Assembly (NCBI RefSeq): GCF_023065955.2
Contig: NW_026622764.1
Coordinates: forward strand, 75,261,333 to 75,325,332
Direction: 5' to 3'
Source of the DNA: Ursus arctos
Lineage: Eukaryota > Chordata > Mammalia > Carnivora > Ursidae
Length of the DNA stretch: 64,000 nt
Under the pieces are notes generated by a model. It was given only the letters and a program-made list of their open reading frames with translations, had not been told where the DNA came from and searched no databases. Positions 46,791-58,804 of the stretch are shown piece by piece. Every line of letters starts with the position of its first letter. Positions within the stretch are counted from its first letter, which is position 1. The position numbers and the translations under genes were made by a program.

Positions 46791-48110
46791 AGAACATACA
46801 TAAGAGTAACACTGTGCCATGACCGATAGGAGGATGAAGGAGTAGTTCCAATGCACGCCAGTTATCCTAGCACAAGGACTCATAACCCCCCCTCTTACTC
46901 TCAAAATTTCCTCATCTTGATGATAAAATGTATGATCACCCTACTGATACGACATTTCATTAAAGTGTTTTCATAAGACAGTGTCTGAACTTCTCTAACT
47001 GAAGGCTCCTGTGTTTGCTCTCCTAGGCAATCAGTGGTCCCTGTCCTGTGTCTTACAAAGCTCCACAAAGTACCAGTCATCTGCCTTTCTTTGTCTTAAC
47101 CGCACCATACTTTCTACTACTTAATCATTTTCTTACCTGGAAAAATGATGAAATCATCATATGTAGCAATATAATTGTATGGCATTATATCGAGTACAGA
47201 TTTTAGATTTACAATTGTTTATAAATATTTGTGTATATATTTAGTATATTATGAGACAATGGCACTATTAATCATTTATCGTGTTTACTTACCAAAAACA
47301 GTATATGGATGATACCATGAAAGACTTTCTGAAAATCTTTTGCTTTTTTTGGAATTTTTGCATGAAAGATGAATATGCCATTAATGTAACTTTTTGCATT
47401 TGCTATCTGAATATTCGGTTTCTCAAACCCAATGGTGGAGCAATTAGTAAATAACAGGGGAAGTGATCTTAATGGAAAAAATGCTTCTTTTATCTGAATC
47501 GTATTACTATTAGTTGAGTCTCATTTTTGAGGAACTGCCTATCCATTTTTTTCATAAACATTTCCTAAGGACAAAAGTATTTCTGAACATATGGGCCATG
47601 TCTCTGTTTTGGATGTAAAAACTTCTGGCATTTCACTGACTTCATTTCATTCTGAGTCACTCTCTCATTTGCTATAAACATCAGGGTATTTTGATCAATT
47701 AGGAATAACTGAGATACTTTAAGCATAACATTGCTATCACTTTGTCTTTCCTAAATGGGTAACTGATTGCCCAACGTGCTGTCTTCCTCATTATTTTTAA
47801 ATTTATATTTTCTGTTTATTTATTGTTCCTGAAACAGATGGTCCGAATAGAGGTCTGTTAAACTCCAAATAAAATGCTGCCTAGTCCAGTGCTCACAGAT
47901 TAAACAAAAACTGCTGCCTCTGTGTTGCCTTCATAACTTGGTCATTACTCTCAACTCGTAGAGAAAACTTAGGATCCTGACGTGTGTAATCTCTATAAGA
48001 ATTCCATGACTTTGGGCAACAAATAATCTTTTAAGATTTTGTTCACTGTACCCAAGTTTTCTGTGCTTTGGAATTATGCAACTCGGTGGTCTCATAGGTG
48101 GGTGCTCAGT
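46791..48110. other. Non-genic stretch
   Basis: AT-rich and unique-looking. No exon or repeat recognised. Confidence 0.4.
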
Positions 48111-48146
48111 CACACACACACATACACACACGCACACACACACACA
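48111..48146. repeat. (CA)n microsatellite
   Basis: About 18 CA-type units with T and G interruptions. Confidence 0.92.
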
Positions 48147-48184
48147 TGCATTCATTCTTTCATTTGAAACAAAAGGTTGTCAAT

Positions 48185-48515
48185 ACTGATCAAGGCACAG
48201 CAATGCAAAATAAAGCAATGATGAAGACAAGCGAAATCTTTCCTTTCATGAAACCTAAATTCTAGTGAGAGAAGCAGACAAACAGGTAAACAATTAAATA
48301 ACACTTATAAGTCTCAGAAAGCTGTAAAAATTAAAAAGTAATACAATTTGAAAGAATAAAAGGTATGAAGGGGTGAAGACTCAGGAAGGATTTTCTGAGA
48401 AGGTGACTTTTAAGCACGAAACTCATATGCTGTGAGGGAACAAGCAATGAAAACACTTGGGGAAAACAATATTCCAGGTAGAGCAAATGCTAAATGCTAA
48501 AGCTTCAGGCGGCCT
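48185..48515 (-). mobile_element. L2 LINE fragment, antisense
   Basis: 'catgaaacctaaattctagt', 'aggaaggattttctgagaag' and 'aacaatattccaggtagagc' follow antisense L2 order. Confidence 0.7.
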
Positions 48516-48982
48516 TGAGCTCAGCTCATTCTGTGCACAGAAAATCGCTCCTTGAATTGGAAGGTGGTTTTAACATAAAGGGGAAACAAGAAATGAAATG
48601 GAATGTAGCTCTTGACTCCAAGACCTTAAGGCTGTATCTTCCAAAATGGTGGGTGGCCAGTTGGAATCTTATGTTTTTAAACCAGTGTCTCACCATTCTT
48701 CTCAGGCTTTCATTTCCGCTACCTTATTCTGACTAAGTAGTTTCCTGCACCAAAGCCAACTGGCCTCCAGTCCAGTCCACATCCTGCTGTACATAGCACC
48801 ATGAAAAGCCCTGGAAGTAAGGTAGATGAAGGGCATCTGTTCACAATGTAGGAAAGCTCTTGTCTTCTATCCACCCAAACTATCAGCAAAAGCCCCGCTT
48901 TTTCAGACTCCTTTAGTCTGCCACCACCTGACTTTCATAAATTAAGCTATGGAATTCCATTAATTAAGCAAGGTTATCTAAG
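48516..48982. other. Non-genic stretch
   Basis: No recognisable feature. Confidence 0.35.
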
Positions 48983-49185
48983 CAGGGTTTTTCAACCTTG
49001 GCACTATTGACAATTTAGATCTGATAATTCTTTAGTGTGAGGGCTGTGTTGTGCATTGTGGGATGTTTACTGGCATTCCTGACCTTTACTTCCTAGACGA
49101 CATTAAGGTCTACCCAACTTGCAACAATCAAAAATGTCTCCATGCATTGTCCAAAGTCCTCTGGGGGACACAATCCACCATGAGG
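48983..49185 (-). mobile_element. Short DNA-transposon remnant (MITE-like), unassigned
   Basis: 'cagggtttttcaaccttggc', 'gataattctttagtgtgagg', 'gtgcattgtgggatgtttac' and 'caaaaatgtctccatgcatt' match the antisense of a common mammalian non-autonomous DNA transposon. The far terminal repeat is lost. Confidence 0.65.
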
Positions 49186-49475
49186 TTTCCCGGTTGGATC
49201 ATAGCGACTTTCGATGAAACCACACCCCCAGACCGAAGCGGGAACTGGACCCCATACCTGGGGAGTAAGAGATGGAGTTTCATAAATTAAACTATTGTTT
49301 TCATATTGAAATTCAATTTGATTTTTCTGGTTTTCTTTTTCTTAACATACTATTGATTTTAGCTTTGAATAACTCACATACTCACTCTAAATCTTAGTTT
49401 CTTTATCTGCAAAATAAGTTTGAAACTACTGTCCTCATGGGGATCTTATGGCAATTAAATAAAAAAATACATGTA

Positions 49476-49700
49476 GCGGCACCTGGGTGGCTCAGTGGGT
49501 TAGGCATCTGACTTTGGCTCAGGTCATGATCCTGGGATTGAGCCCCACATCAGGCTCTCTGCACAGTGGGGAATCTGCTTCTCCCTCTCCCTCTGCCACC
49601 CCCCCCCAACCTGGTTCATTCTTTCTTTCTCACTCTCTCCTTCTATCTCCCTCTCTCCCTCTCTCTCAAAATAAATAAATAAAATCTTTTTTTTTAAAGG
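49476..49700 (+). mobile_element. Can-SINE
   Basis: 'gcacctgggtggctcagtgg' head and CT-rich domain with a C-run, then 'aataaataaataaaatcttt'. The target-site duplication 'aaaaaaatacatgta' is identical at 49461-49475 and 49701-49715. The core lacks a short segment ('gatcctgggattgag'). Confidence 0.95.
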
Positions 49701-49715
49701 AAAAAAATACATGTA

Positions 49716-50225
49716 AAGTACCCAACACGTAATAATTTGTCAATACAGTCAGGTTCTGGGTTTTGTCAACCAAAAGGTGCATCATGACTAAATGACAGAT
49801 CAGAACTAAAAGCCCCATCTCTTAGTCCTATGGCTTCTCTCTAAGTGTCCTCAGGGGCTGGAGTTTTCTACAAAATTCTCAGATGCCCAGAACTAGCAGG
49901 TCTTTTCTCTCTTGAAATATTTTGAAAGGGATGACCCAAATGGGGCTAGGGGTGGCATAGGGAGGACAGAGAGAAATCCCAGTGGATCCTTCTACTCCTT
50001 CATCCCCCTCCTGACACAGGCTAGGGGAAATGGGCCCCAGGAGACAAAATTAGGAGGCTTACTTTACATAAGGAACTAAAGAAAACCGTTAACTTTCTAA
50101 AGTAATTTCACCAGCAGAGAAAGGTTTTGGGGTTTGTTGTTGTTGTTGATCTTGTTTAATGATAACATTCTTGACTTTGTTGACATCCAATCAAGGCTAT
50201 TCAGAGTTTAGCAAAGACGGATCAA
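49716..50225. other. Non-genic stretch
   Basis: Holds a short (GTT)n at 50134-50148. Otherwise nothing recognised. Confidence 0.35.
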
Positions 50226-50240
50226 AGAGATGATGAGCGG

Positions 50241-50418
50241 TACCTGGGTGGCTCCGTCAATCAAATGCCTGACTCTTACTTTAGCTTAGGTCATGGTCTC
50301 AGGGTCATGAGATTGAGCCCCGTGTCAGCTCTCTGCGCCATGGAGCCTACCTGGGATTCTCTCTCTCCAGCTCCCTCAGCCCCTCCCCCTCTCCTCTACA
50401 AAACAAAGTGAGAGAGAG
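50241..50418 (+). mobile_element. Can-SINE
   Basis: 'tacctgggtggctccgtcaa' head and 'ggtctcagggtcatgagatt' core, with a tail reduced to 'aaaacaaagtg'. Duplication 'agagatgatgagcgg' (50226-50240) and 'agagatgatgagtgg' (50419-50433), with a (GA)n between tail and right copy. Confidence 0.92.
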
Positions 50419-50433
50419 AGAGATGATGAGTGG

Positions 50434-51429
50434 GGCTGCGGTCAGAACTTTCCCTGGAAACAAGTGTCTCCTTTCCAGAAACTTGCCATTTAATTTTATG
50501 TTTTGCCTTGGCTCTGACAGAAATGAAGGGGTTAAAGTTCATCTGTGAAGGCCATAATGACAGACAATCATCTTTACAAGTCAGTTTGTTCTGACATATC
50601 TGCCAATATTTGGAGAAGTCTCTTGGGAATGAAAGGATGGTCAAGCTTTTCTGTATAACTTTTACATACCTCCCTTCTCCAAAAACATAGGTCCTGCAAG
50701 AGACTAATCGACCTGCATTCATCAGGCCTTTCTGCAGCCTCTTGAGGGCTGCTTGGGACATTGCCCCTGAAAGTGTCACCTGGTTGAGAATAACACTCTT
50801 TCTTATGGTGATCTCACTTCACTTTTTTTGAATCAGGGAAACCTCCCACAACTACTGCAATAGCCATTAGAGGTAATAAAGACCTTCTGAAAGATTTCAG
50901 AAGGGTTCAAACAAGACTTTGATATTTTTGGCACTTACTTGATGTCACCACGTGATGGGCCGAAAGCTGGGGCACCAGCTCCTTGCATTGGGTTTCCTTT
51001 GTCAAGGTGTAGAATGCTCTGCTGCCCTGCTTGGCTGGCCATGTGCTGGCCTTTGTGTGGGGAATGATTCTCTGACCACAAACTGCAAGAAGACCTACCC
51101 TATGGTTTTATATTCCCTTTTAGCTAAATGCCATGCTTTTGTGTATGTGCGGCTGCACTTCAACGAGTGCTTTTTCTAGCTGTTACTGTTAGCTCTTTTT
51201 TTTTAAAGGGTAGGACTAAAATGTAGTCTAATTAAAATAGGACCTAGTCCACAACTTCTCTGCTTTGTCCCATGAAGGATGGAGATCATTATCAAGAGTA
51301 TTACTGATATATATATTCTCCACACCAAGGAATACATTGGAATGGAAAATGAGTAGAAAAATCCAATCAAATATCATATCATGTTTTTGTTAGTCATTTT
51401 ATTAGTATTACACACACAGAAAAAAACTG
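50434..51429. other. Non-genic stretch
   Basis: Includes a 127-codon minus-strand frame (50396-50779) with no recognised domain. Nothing else seen. Confidence 0.35.
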
Positions 51430-51535
51430 TTTATTCAACATTTCTTGAGTACTTCTCATGTCCTTGGTACTGTACTAGACACCATGGAATAAATAGTGAT
51501 TCCCTGCCCTCATAGAACACTCTGGATGACCCCCA
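51430..51535 (-). mobile_element. L2 LINE 3' end, antisense
   Basis: 'tattcaacatttcttgagta' followed by 'gtactgtactagacaccatg' and 'ccctgccctcatagaacact'. Confidence 0.75.
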
Positions 51536-51539
51536 TTTA

Positions 51540-51730
51540 CTATCTGAGTTTTCTCCTCCCAACATCCTACAAGGGTAAGGTTTTATTATCCCCATTTTAT
51601 AGAGAGGGAAAATGAGGTGTAGAGAGTTTAAATGTTTCCCTAAAGGTCACAGACTAGAAAGTGTAGGAATTCTAATTTGAATCTTACTATCTCAAACACA
51701 ACACCTTTCTAAAGCACTACCCTCCTGAGG
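51540..51730 (-). mobile_element. MIR SINE, antisense
   Basis: 'ttattatccccattttatag', 'aaatgaggtgtagagagttt' and 'aaaggtcacagactagaaag' follow antisense MIR. Confidence 0.8.
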
Positions 51731-51928
51731 CTATCTCCACTTCTAGTCAACCCTGTATGCTGGAAATTCCATGCTTTTGAACTTTTGAAAAAAATTTAAA
51801 TTTGAGGGAAATTCTATGGGAAATTGATCAGCTTTCTTATCTGCCAAATCTGAAATATTCAGACACAATATTTTCTAGACCTTTAATTTTCCATGGTATT
51901 TCTATTCCAGTGTTTTACACTAGAATCC

Positions 51929-51952
51929 ACACACACACACACACACACACAC
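51929..51952. repeat. (AC)n microsatellite
   Basis: Twelve uninterrupted AC units. Confidence 0.93.
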
Positions 51953-52750
51953 TTGCTCCAGGGCAGTAAAAAAAAAAAAAGTGACAAATGAGGAACAATT
52001 AGAAAGTTCACTTTGTTCCATGTATTTTCTCAGTTCAGATTTCGGCCAGAAGAAGACGTCCTTTATATTTATACATGAGTGTGTATTGTTGTGTGAGTAG
52101 CAGGGACTACACAAGATGAGTATTGTTTGATACATAAATAAAAATCTATTCAGTTCCTGGGTTTAGATAGCTAGAGATCAATGCTGTCCGAAGTATTTGA
52201 TCCCAGACTTTCAAAGAGCATATAGTGAGAGTTTAGGGCAGCAAGAAATTTATCTAAAATGGTATCCAAAATCTGTCTGACCTCTGAGGACAACAAGAAT
52301 TAGAGCGAGTAAGAGATTGTAGCAAAGGGCGCATACATGTGTGACCTGGTGCCTGCTTATCAGTTTAACCAAAATCATGGGTTTTCATCCTTTTGTTTTA
52401 TTTAAGCCAGGAGCCCTATCTCCAAATCAAGCCTAACAGAGAAGCCCTCAGCTATAAGGAGATCAAGATAGAGCTGCTCTGGGCTCAATAGGGGCCCAAG
52501 CCCCAGGCTCCTCCGAGGAGCCCGAGGCTAGGGGATCCCCTGTGAGATCTTTGAGGCTCTGTGTAACAAAGTTTGAAAGCCACAGGCCATCTTTAGTTGT
52601 ACAAATAGCAACATCCTGCTCTGACACCAGCATTAAAGAAAAACATAATGACAATAATTATATTGTGAACCATGAGGTAAAGTATTCTGAAGAAGGGAAT
52701 AGCCTGTAAAGAAGCAAATGATGAATAAAAGAAGGAAGGAAAAGTGTTGG

Positions 52751-52811
52751 GTGGAAGGGGGAGGGTGAAAGAGGGGGAGAGAGAAAGAGAGAGAGAGAGC
52801 GGGAGAGAGGG
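52751..52811. repeat. GA-rich simple repeat
   Basis: GGGGGA/GAGA units with an uninterrupted (GA)n core near 52788-52799. Confidence 0.88.
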
Positions 52812-53035
52812 CCAAACGTGTGCTGGTCTAAATTCTTTTTTCATAACTAGAATAAACCTTGATCTTATATTTTAAAATTTGCTTTTAACGGATAATGACT
52901 TCAGCACAAATTATAGGAAGTCAAAAAACATGAAGGATTATACGGATACAATATGTTAAGTGTAATTTTCAAAGGTCTTTTTTGTGAGGAATTACAGTAA
53001 ATTTCTCTGAATACAAAGTGACTTTGAAGTAACTT

Positions 53036-53110
53036 GTGCCGGCCGTCTGCGCGGTACCGCCGGGGGCAGAGCTGTGATTATGCTGTCAGCGAGGGTGCCT
53101 TAGGAGCACG
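53036..53110. other. Short CpG-dense patch in AT-rich DNA
   Basis: The segment 'gccggccgtctgcgcggtac' plus 'cgccgggggc' (53039-53068) carries about six CpGs in 30 bp, while the DNA for several hundred bases on each side has very few. It is not part of any repeat I recognise. Function is unknown; a regulatory element is one possibility. Confidence 0.5.
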
Positions 53111-53689
53111 CTGTCCTATATGTGTCTTCTACCTATTCATAGAAAATTCTACCTCCAAAATACTCCAATAAGTTGCTAAAACTAATAAAGAGAGTCATTA
53201 TGCGCTGTGAAAAGGCATGCTGTTATATAGCCCGGCAATCTTTTACTATATAAATCAAACATGTTTTAGACCTTTTCTTCCTTTCAAACACTTTTTCCTA
53301 CTTTTTCTGTAAGAGCTCAGAATAAAATATCTCCATTTCTGAATGACAGTAAAGAGAGATGTTTATTCCTCTGACTGTTTCAAACAGACCACACAACCCA
53401 GATTTTCGGGGTTAACCGGAAACATCAAATGTTTTGTATAATGATCAGCTCATATATTCCTAGGTAGGGCTCAGAAGAGATGTTTCTGCATCATTCTACA
53501 TGCCATCGGAGAGAAAGCTGAGTAAGTCAGAGAGAGGATGTTTAAATTCCAGTGACAGAAAGCACAGGTCCTACTGCATGCCCTGTGCCCTCAGGGAATG
53601 CTGCCTGAGTCAACGCTGGGCACCCAGGCCTGCGCTGGCCTCAAAGGATAAAAGATGAGCCCAGAAAGATCCCACCCCTCAGGTTGCTA
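53111..53689. other. Non-genic stretch
   Basis: No recognised repeat. Part of the same unique block as the CpG patch. Confidence 0.35.
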
Positions 53690-54130
53690 CAGCAGCATCC
53701 TAATTGGCCCTGCTGCCTCCACTCTGCCTCCTCTAACCCACTTCTCTTCTGCAACTGGAGCGATTGTTCCAAATGACACTGACTATGTCACACCCCTTCT
53801 CCTAAAAGCAATCCCTTCTCTCTCCTAGCTTGGCTTTGGAGGTCCTTTATGATATGGACCTCTTCTGTATCTTCTCCCTTGCACCTTAAAGACCCTCACC
53901 CCCACCCCCTGGACATACATAAAGTACTACTTCCTTCACATGAAATGCCCTTGTATCCTCTTCACCTAACTAATCCATTCTTGCCCCTCAGGGGTCTCTC
54001 ACCTCCCCATCAGAACCTCTCCTGACTCTATTGTTTCTTCCCTCCACTCATGTGGATCTAGGTGAGGAGGTTATTTTGATAGTATTCATTGTACCTGGTG
54101 TGTACCGCTACCAAATGATTTATCTCATTA
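53690..54130 (+). mobile_element. L2 LINE, sense
   Basis: 'gctgcctccactctgcctcc', 'gagcgattgttccaaatgac', 'gactatgtcacaccccttct', 'gtcctttatgatatggacct' and 'ggggtctctcacctccccat' follow the sense L2 3' third in order. Confidence 0.85.
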
Positions 54131-54159
54131 TAATTGTAATTTTGTTTGGTTTTTTTTAA

Positions 54160-54960
54160 TGAATAAATTTTTTTTTCAAGCAGTATCAGGTTTATAAAAA
54201 AGTTAAGCAGAAAGCACAAAAGGTCCTCATGTACATCATCACCCCCCCACCACCACCACATTTCCCCACTATTAGCATCCTGCATTTACATTTATACCAC
54301 ATAGTTCATTTCTTGTTTGGCACTGAATACCAGCCCATTGTCTGAATGTACCCGGTGTGTTTATCCATCCACCTACTGAAGGATGTCTTGGTTGCTTCCA
54401 AATTTTGGCAATTAGGAATAAAGTTGCTATAAACATTTGTGGGCTGGCTTTTGTGTGAACATAAGTTTTGAACTCATTTGGGTAGATACCAAGAAATGCA
54501 ATTGCTGGGTTATATGATAAGAACATGTTTGCCTGTGTAAGAAATCGTCAAATTGCCTTCCAAAGTAGCCAGACCACTTCATTTCCTCCAGCAATGAGCG
54601 AGAATCCCTGTTGTCCCACATCCTCACCAGCATTTTGTGTTACCAGTGTTTGGGATTTTGTTCATTCTAGCATGTATATAGCAATACCTCGCTGTTGTTT
54701 TAATTTGCAGTTTCCTTAAGTCATACGATTGTTGAGTGTTTTTTCATATGCTTGTTTGTGATTTATATATCTTCTCTGGTGAGGTGTCTTTTCAGATCTT
54801 TTGCCCATTTTTTAATAGGGTTGTGTTTTTTTTCCTTATTGTTGAATAGAAAGAGTTATTTGCATATTTTGGATACCAGTCCTTTATCAGATAGGAATTT
54901 TGCAAATATTTTCTCCCAGTCTGTGGCTTGTCTTTTCAGTCTCTTAGTTTTATTATATTT
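54160..54960 (-). mobile_element. Ancient L1 fragment, antisense
   Basis: 'caggtttataaaaaagttaa', 'ggttgcttccaaattttggc', 'tgcaattgctgggttatatg', 'tcagatcttttgcccatttt' and 'aatattttctcccagtctgt' follow the antisense L1 3' end. All frames are broken. Confidence 0.88.
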
Positions 54961-55244
54961 TAACCAGTCTCAAGCACCAGGGTGAACACTCCTAGTTTTG
55001 TCTTGGTCAATCTCTTCTACCTCAAATTCTGGCATGTCAGTGCTAACTCCAAATAACATGAACACAACTCATTAACAACCTACTTTGTTCCTTACCACTG
55101 TAGGGAAGGACATCCTCCCCATCACCAGGGCTTTGGTAGCATCTCAAAAGGTAAAGAGCAAGGTTGGATTTTATGGGCATTTTGAAGTTTGGTTTAAGAT
55201 GGCTCTTTCAGTATGGGTGACTTGATTAGAGTGAATAAATAGAA

Positions 55245-55447
55245 GGGCACCTGGGAAGCTCAATCAGTTGTCTGACTCTTGATTTCAGCTCAGGTCATGA
55301 TCTCAGGGTTGTGAGACTGAGCCTCACGTTGGACTCCACACTAGGCATGGAGCTTGCATAAGATTCTCTCTCCCTTTCCCTCTGAGCTTCCTGCTCATAT
55401 GCTCTCTCTCTTTCTCTCTCTCCCTCTCTGTCTCTCTCTCAAAAAAA
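55245..55447 (+). mobile_element. Can-SINE, diverged
   Basis: 'gggcacctgggaagctcaat' head, 'gatctcagggttgtgagact' core and a long CT tract, with a tail reduced to seven A's. Duplication 'gtgaataaatag' (55231-55242) and 'gtggataaacat' (55448-55459), eroded. Probably one of the older Can-SINEs here. Confidence 0.9.
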
Positions 55448-55459
55448 GTGGATAAACAT

Positions 55460-56479
55460 CAAAATATCATGATATTGTAGTTTAAGATTGATGGAAGAAA
55501 CAAAATAATGGTTTTGAAGTGAGGGATAAAGCATCAGTCAATGCTTTCTATTGAAGAGTTGATGGGTCTTTCTGGAAGTCCCTGAAATGAACAATAAAGT
55601 TATTTGCCTGGGTTAGGAATTTCCAGGAATAGCAACAATACGCTAATGAAGACAATGCAGTGGCAACATCCCATTAATGCGGATTGCACACTATGAATAG
55701 GTAGTTGGTTCTAGCCAGTATTTGGTATATTTGGTGTGTTTGATGAGGAACATTGGCAGGCAGACAAATAACCATTAAGAGAGTCTTAGCGGACCACCTC
55801 TTATGGGCCCAGTTGAGTGGCACTGATAACCTTCTCATCTTCCAAGACAGAAAATGCTGTCCAGCAAGAACATGCCAGAAATATTCATGGGACGTTTGCT
55901 CATCTGCCCCAGGCCCTTCTTATCCTTAGGCGACTGTGTTTGCTTTCTACTCTTTTAAATGGCAATGCTAAAAGGCATCTATAAAATCCCACTTATGACT
56001 TTATTAAAAACACGGAATTCAGCTTTTAACATCTTCGCACTCGTACCATTCCCAGGACTACTCTCCTGTGTAAAGTCTCTGAGGATACAGAGGTACTAAA
56101 CTAAATCTGAAGGCTCTCCATGCACATTGCAATCTCAGAATTCTCCTCTAATACAATCTTTTGACATAGAGAGGAGATGATCTGAAGAGCGTGTCCTCCA
56201 CATTATTTTTCCTTAGAGAATTTGAATTCTCTGATGCTTACCGAACCATAAGCTATGTCTGAGGCTTTTCCACTTTCCTTAAATATAGGTTTTTTTTGTT
56301 TTTGTTTTTGTAGTAATGATTCTTCTGATACTTGGTATGAGATGTGCCTGTGTTTAGAGGTCTTCCTGTGGTGCCAGAGCTGGGGTTTCTGATGCTGATC
56401 TCTGTGCCCTGGCCCCCACCTATCTCCCTGGCCTTATTGCCTTCCATCTCCCACCTGTGTCATTCAGCTCCAGCAAACG
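55460..56479. other. Non-genic stretch
   Basis: No recognised repeat or gene. Confidence 0.35.
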
Positions 56480-57015
56480 CTGGTGTCCCCTCTGTTACTT
56501 AACATTCAGCCTCATTCCCTTCTTAGGACCTTTGCACACGCCGCCTTTTTCTATCATTTCGTTCTCCCTCAGACAGCCTTCTCTGACCGCCCTGAAGTAA
56601 GAAACCACCATTTATCTCATCCTAGCCACTCTTTAGCTCCACAACTGTTCTCAATGTCTAAAAAGAGTAAGTCATTGAGATGAAAGGTATAGCATAGGGA
56701 ATAGAGTCAATGGTATCATAATAGCGAGGTATGGTGACAAATGGGAGCTCCACCTGTGAGCAGGGCATCACATAGAGAGTGGTCGAATTACCATGCCATA
56801 CACCTGAAACTAATGTTACATTGTGTGTCAGCCAAGCTTCAGTAAAATAAAATTAAATTTTACTGCATTATTTATTTGTGTATGAATTTATTGTATGTCC
56901 CCTCCCGGTAGAAAATGAAAGGTCTCTCAAGGGCAGAGACATCATCTTGCTCACACCCGTATTCTTAGTCCTTAACAGTGCCTGGCACAGAGATGAACGC
57001 ACTACTTGTTTGATG
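56480..57015 (+). mobile_element. L2 LINE, sense, split by an L1 3' end
   Basis: The left part has 'taggacctttgcacacgccg' and 'gacagccttctctgaccgcc'. The right part (56870-57015) has 'gtctctcaagggcagagaca' and 'aacagtgcctggcacagaga', then 'gatgattgaata'. The L1 piece at 56661-56860 lies between. Confidence 0.85.
56661..56860 (+). mobile_element. 5'-truncated L1 3' UTR in L2
   Basis: 'ggtatagcatagggaataga' and 'acacctgaaactaatgttac' then 'cttcagtaaaataaaat' match an older carnivore or mammalian L1 3' end. Only about 200 bp remains. Confidence 0.82.
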
Positions 57016-57279
57016 ATTGAATACAAAAGTTTGGATTAAAGGATCTTGTATTGTCTTGTATTCTTCACATTTCTTGTTTCTCTCTTGCTGGATTCTTTTA
57101 ATGATCAGTATGAAGACTGTGCTGCAGCATAAAGCTTTATGCACTTCTTTTATACAGTGCATCTTCCCATTATGAATGCAATGATGTAAAACAAGGGATT
57201 ATCTCTGCCTGAAGGCTTTCTCATTGACATTAGACATTCAGTGAGTGCTGCAGTATCAATCTCGGGTGTTGAAGACTTC

Positions 57280-57510
57280 CCCGACCTCAGCCCTCCTCTG
57301 GGTTGTCTCTCCTACGTATTTCTAGGACACCTTAAGTTTTTCTCTATTGGATTCTTTACCACATTAATATAATTGTGTGTCTCCCCAAATGTCCAAAGAC
57401 TCCTTGAGGCCAGAGACTCCCTGCTTTTTTTTCCTTTCTATCTTTAGCACTCACCAGTGCTTTCTATGTGATGGAAGTTCAACAAATGTTTATTGAATTA
57501 ATCAGAAAAG
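57280..57510 (+). mobile_element. L2 LINE 3' end, sense
   Basis: 'gactccttgaggccagagac' and 'gttcaacaaatgtttattga' are the sense L2 end. The preceding 'ttccccgacctcagccctcc' fits the upstream block. Confidence 0.75.
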
Positions 57511-57775
57511 GCTTTCTCCATCATTTATTTTCTGATGACTTTAAAGATAAGATCTGTACATGAAGGTTTCCCACATATACCTAAATATATTGATTTTCTT
57601 CCTACTTAAAGTCTAAGATGTTCAGTATAGGATGCATGTAGCTAATGATGGTCTCCCAAAAAATTCGTCAAGTGAGCATTTTGGAGCTGGAACCTTTTGC
57701 CTATAGCCTCTGTGCTCATTCTTCAGTCAGCAAATGGGATGCAAGTGGAATAATTAATTAAGAAATTTCCATTCT

Positions 57776-57909
57776 GGGGCACCTGGGTGGCTCAGCCGTT
57801 AAGCGTCTGCCTTTTGCTCAGTGGGGAGCCTGCTTCTCCCTCTCACACTCCCCTTGCTTGTGTTTCCTCTCTGTCTCTATCAAATAAATAAATAAAATCT
57901 TAAAAAAAA
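57776..57909 (+). mobile_element. Can-SINE with internal deletion
   Basis: The head 'gggcacctgggtggctcagc' and 'gcgtctgccttttgctcagt' run directly into 'ggggagcctgcttctccctc', so about 60 bp of the usual core is missing. Normal tail. Duplication 'agaaatttccattct' (57761-57775) and 'agaaatttcagttct' (57910-57924). Confidence 0.95.
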
Positions 57910-57924
57910 AGAAATTTCAGTTCT

Positions 57925-58558
57925 ATTACAGGCTAAACCAGGGAATTTTGTATCTCTAAGTCTCCACATTGTCTCCATTTCTGCTCCAATCCAATCAACA
58001 AGAACAAGCACAAGGTCTAAACCCATCAGCCACTTAGAACATATTAGTTGGTGAGGATGATAATTCTGATAGCAATCTACACTTACTCTAGCTGAAAAGT
58101 TTATGAGATATGGTGTGTCATGTTTGAACCCCATGCATACTGCTCAAGAAAAGGTCATTCACAGCTGGGAGAGGATGGTTAGCAAGAGGACCCCTTTTCT
58201 TAGCGATTTCACCTATTTTTGTAGTTTGCTCAAGCTAGGATGGCACTGTCTGGCACTTAGCACGTTGTGTCAGATATTTAGTACTTCAATTAAAAATGAT
58301 TTATGATTTATTTCTCTTGTTCTAGAGAAAAGAGTAAGACTAAGAGAATCATCTACATGCTTACCCACATGATGGTAACACAGGATTAGAGAGAAAAACA
58401 AAGCAGGACATTAGCAGAGGGCTTGATTCCCTGTCCACGAGACACCACAAGGTGGTCTTTTTCAAGAAGACAGCATTTTAATTAAGGACCAAAATGTGTG
58501 CTATGGCAATCCAATCAACTGCTTAAAGACATCTGTCAAAAGCTTACTGCAAGTCATC
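57925..58558. other. Non-genic stretch
   Basis: No recognised repeat or gene. Confidence 0.35.
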
Positions 58559-58573
58559 CCTGCATTCATTTTT

Positions 58574-58766
58574 TTTTAAAGATTTTATTTATTTATTTGA
58601 CAGAGATAGAGACAGCCAGCGAGAGAGGGAACACAAGCAGGGGGAGTGGGAGAGGAAGAAGCAGGCTCATAGCAGAGGAGCCTGACGTGGGGCTCGATCC
58701 CATAACACCGGGATCACGCCCTGAGCCGAAGGCAGACGCTTAACCGCTGTGCCACCCAGGCGCCCC
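58574..58766 (-). mobile_element. Can-SINE, antisense, young
   Basis: 'aaagattttatttatttatt' tail, antisense core with 'gggatcacgccctgagccga' and the head 'ctgtgccacccaggcgcccc'. Duplication 'cctgcattcattttt' (58559-58573) and 'cctgcgttcattttt' (58767-58781), with one difference. It closely matches 26445-26645. Confidence 0.97.
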
Positions 58767-58804
58767 CCTGCGTTCATTTTTAAACGTATTCAATAAATGC
58801 ACCA

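Larger units (their letters stand above)
51731..53035. other. Non-genic stretch with simple repeats
   Basis: (AC)n at 51929-51952, poly(A) at 51969-51980 and a GA-rich tract at 52751-52811. The rest is unique-looking. Confidence 0.4.
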
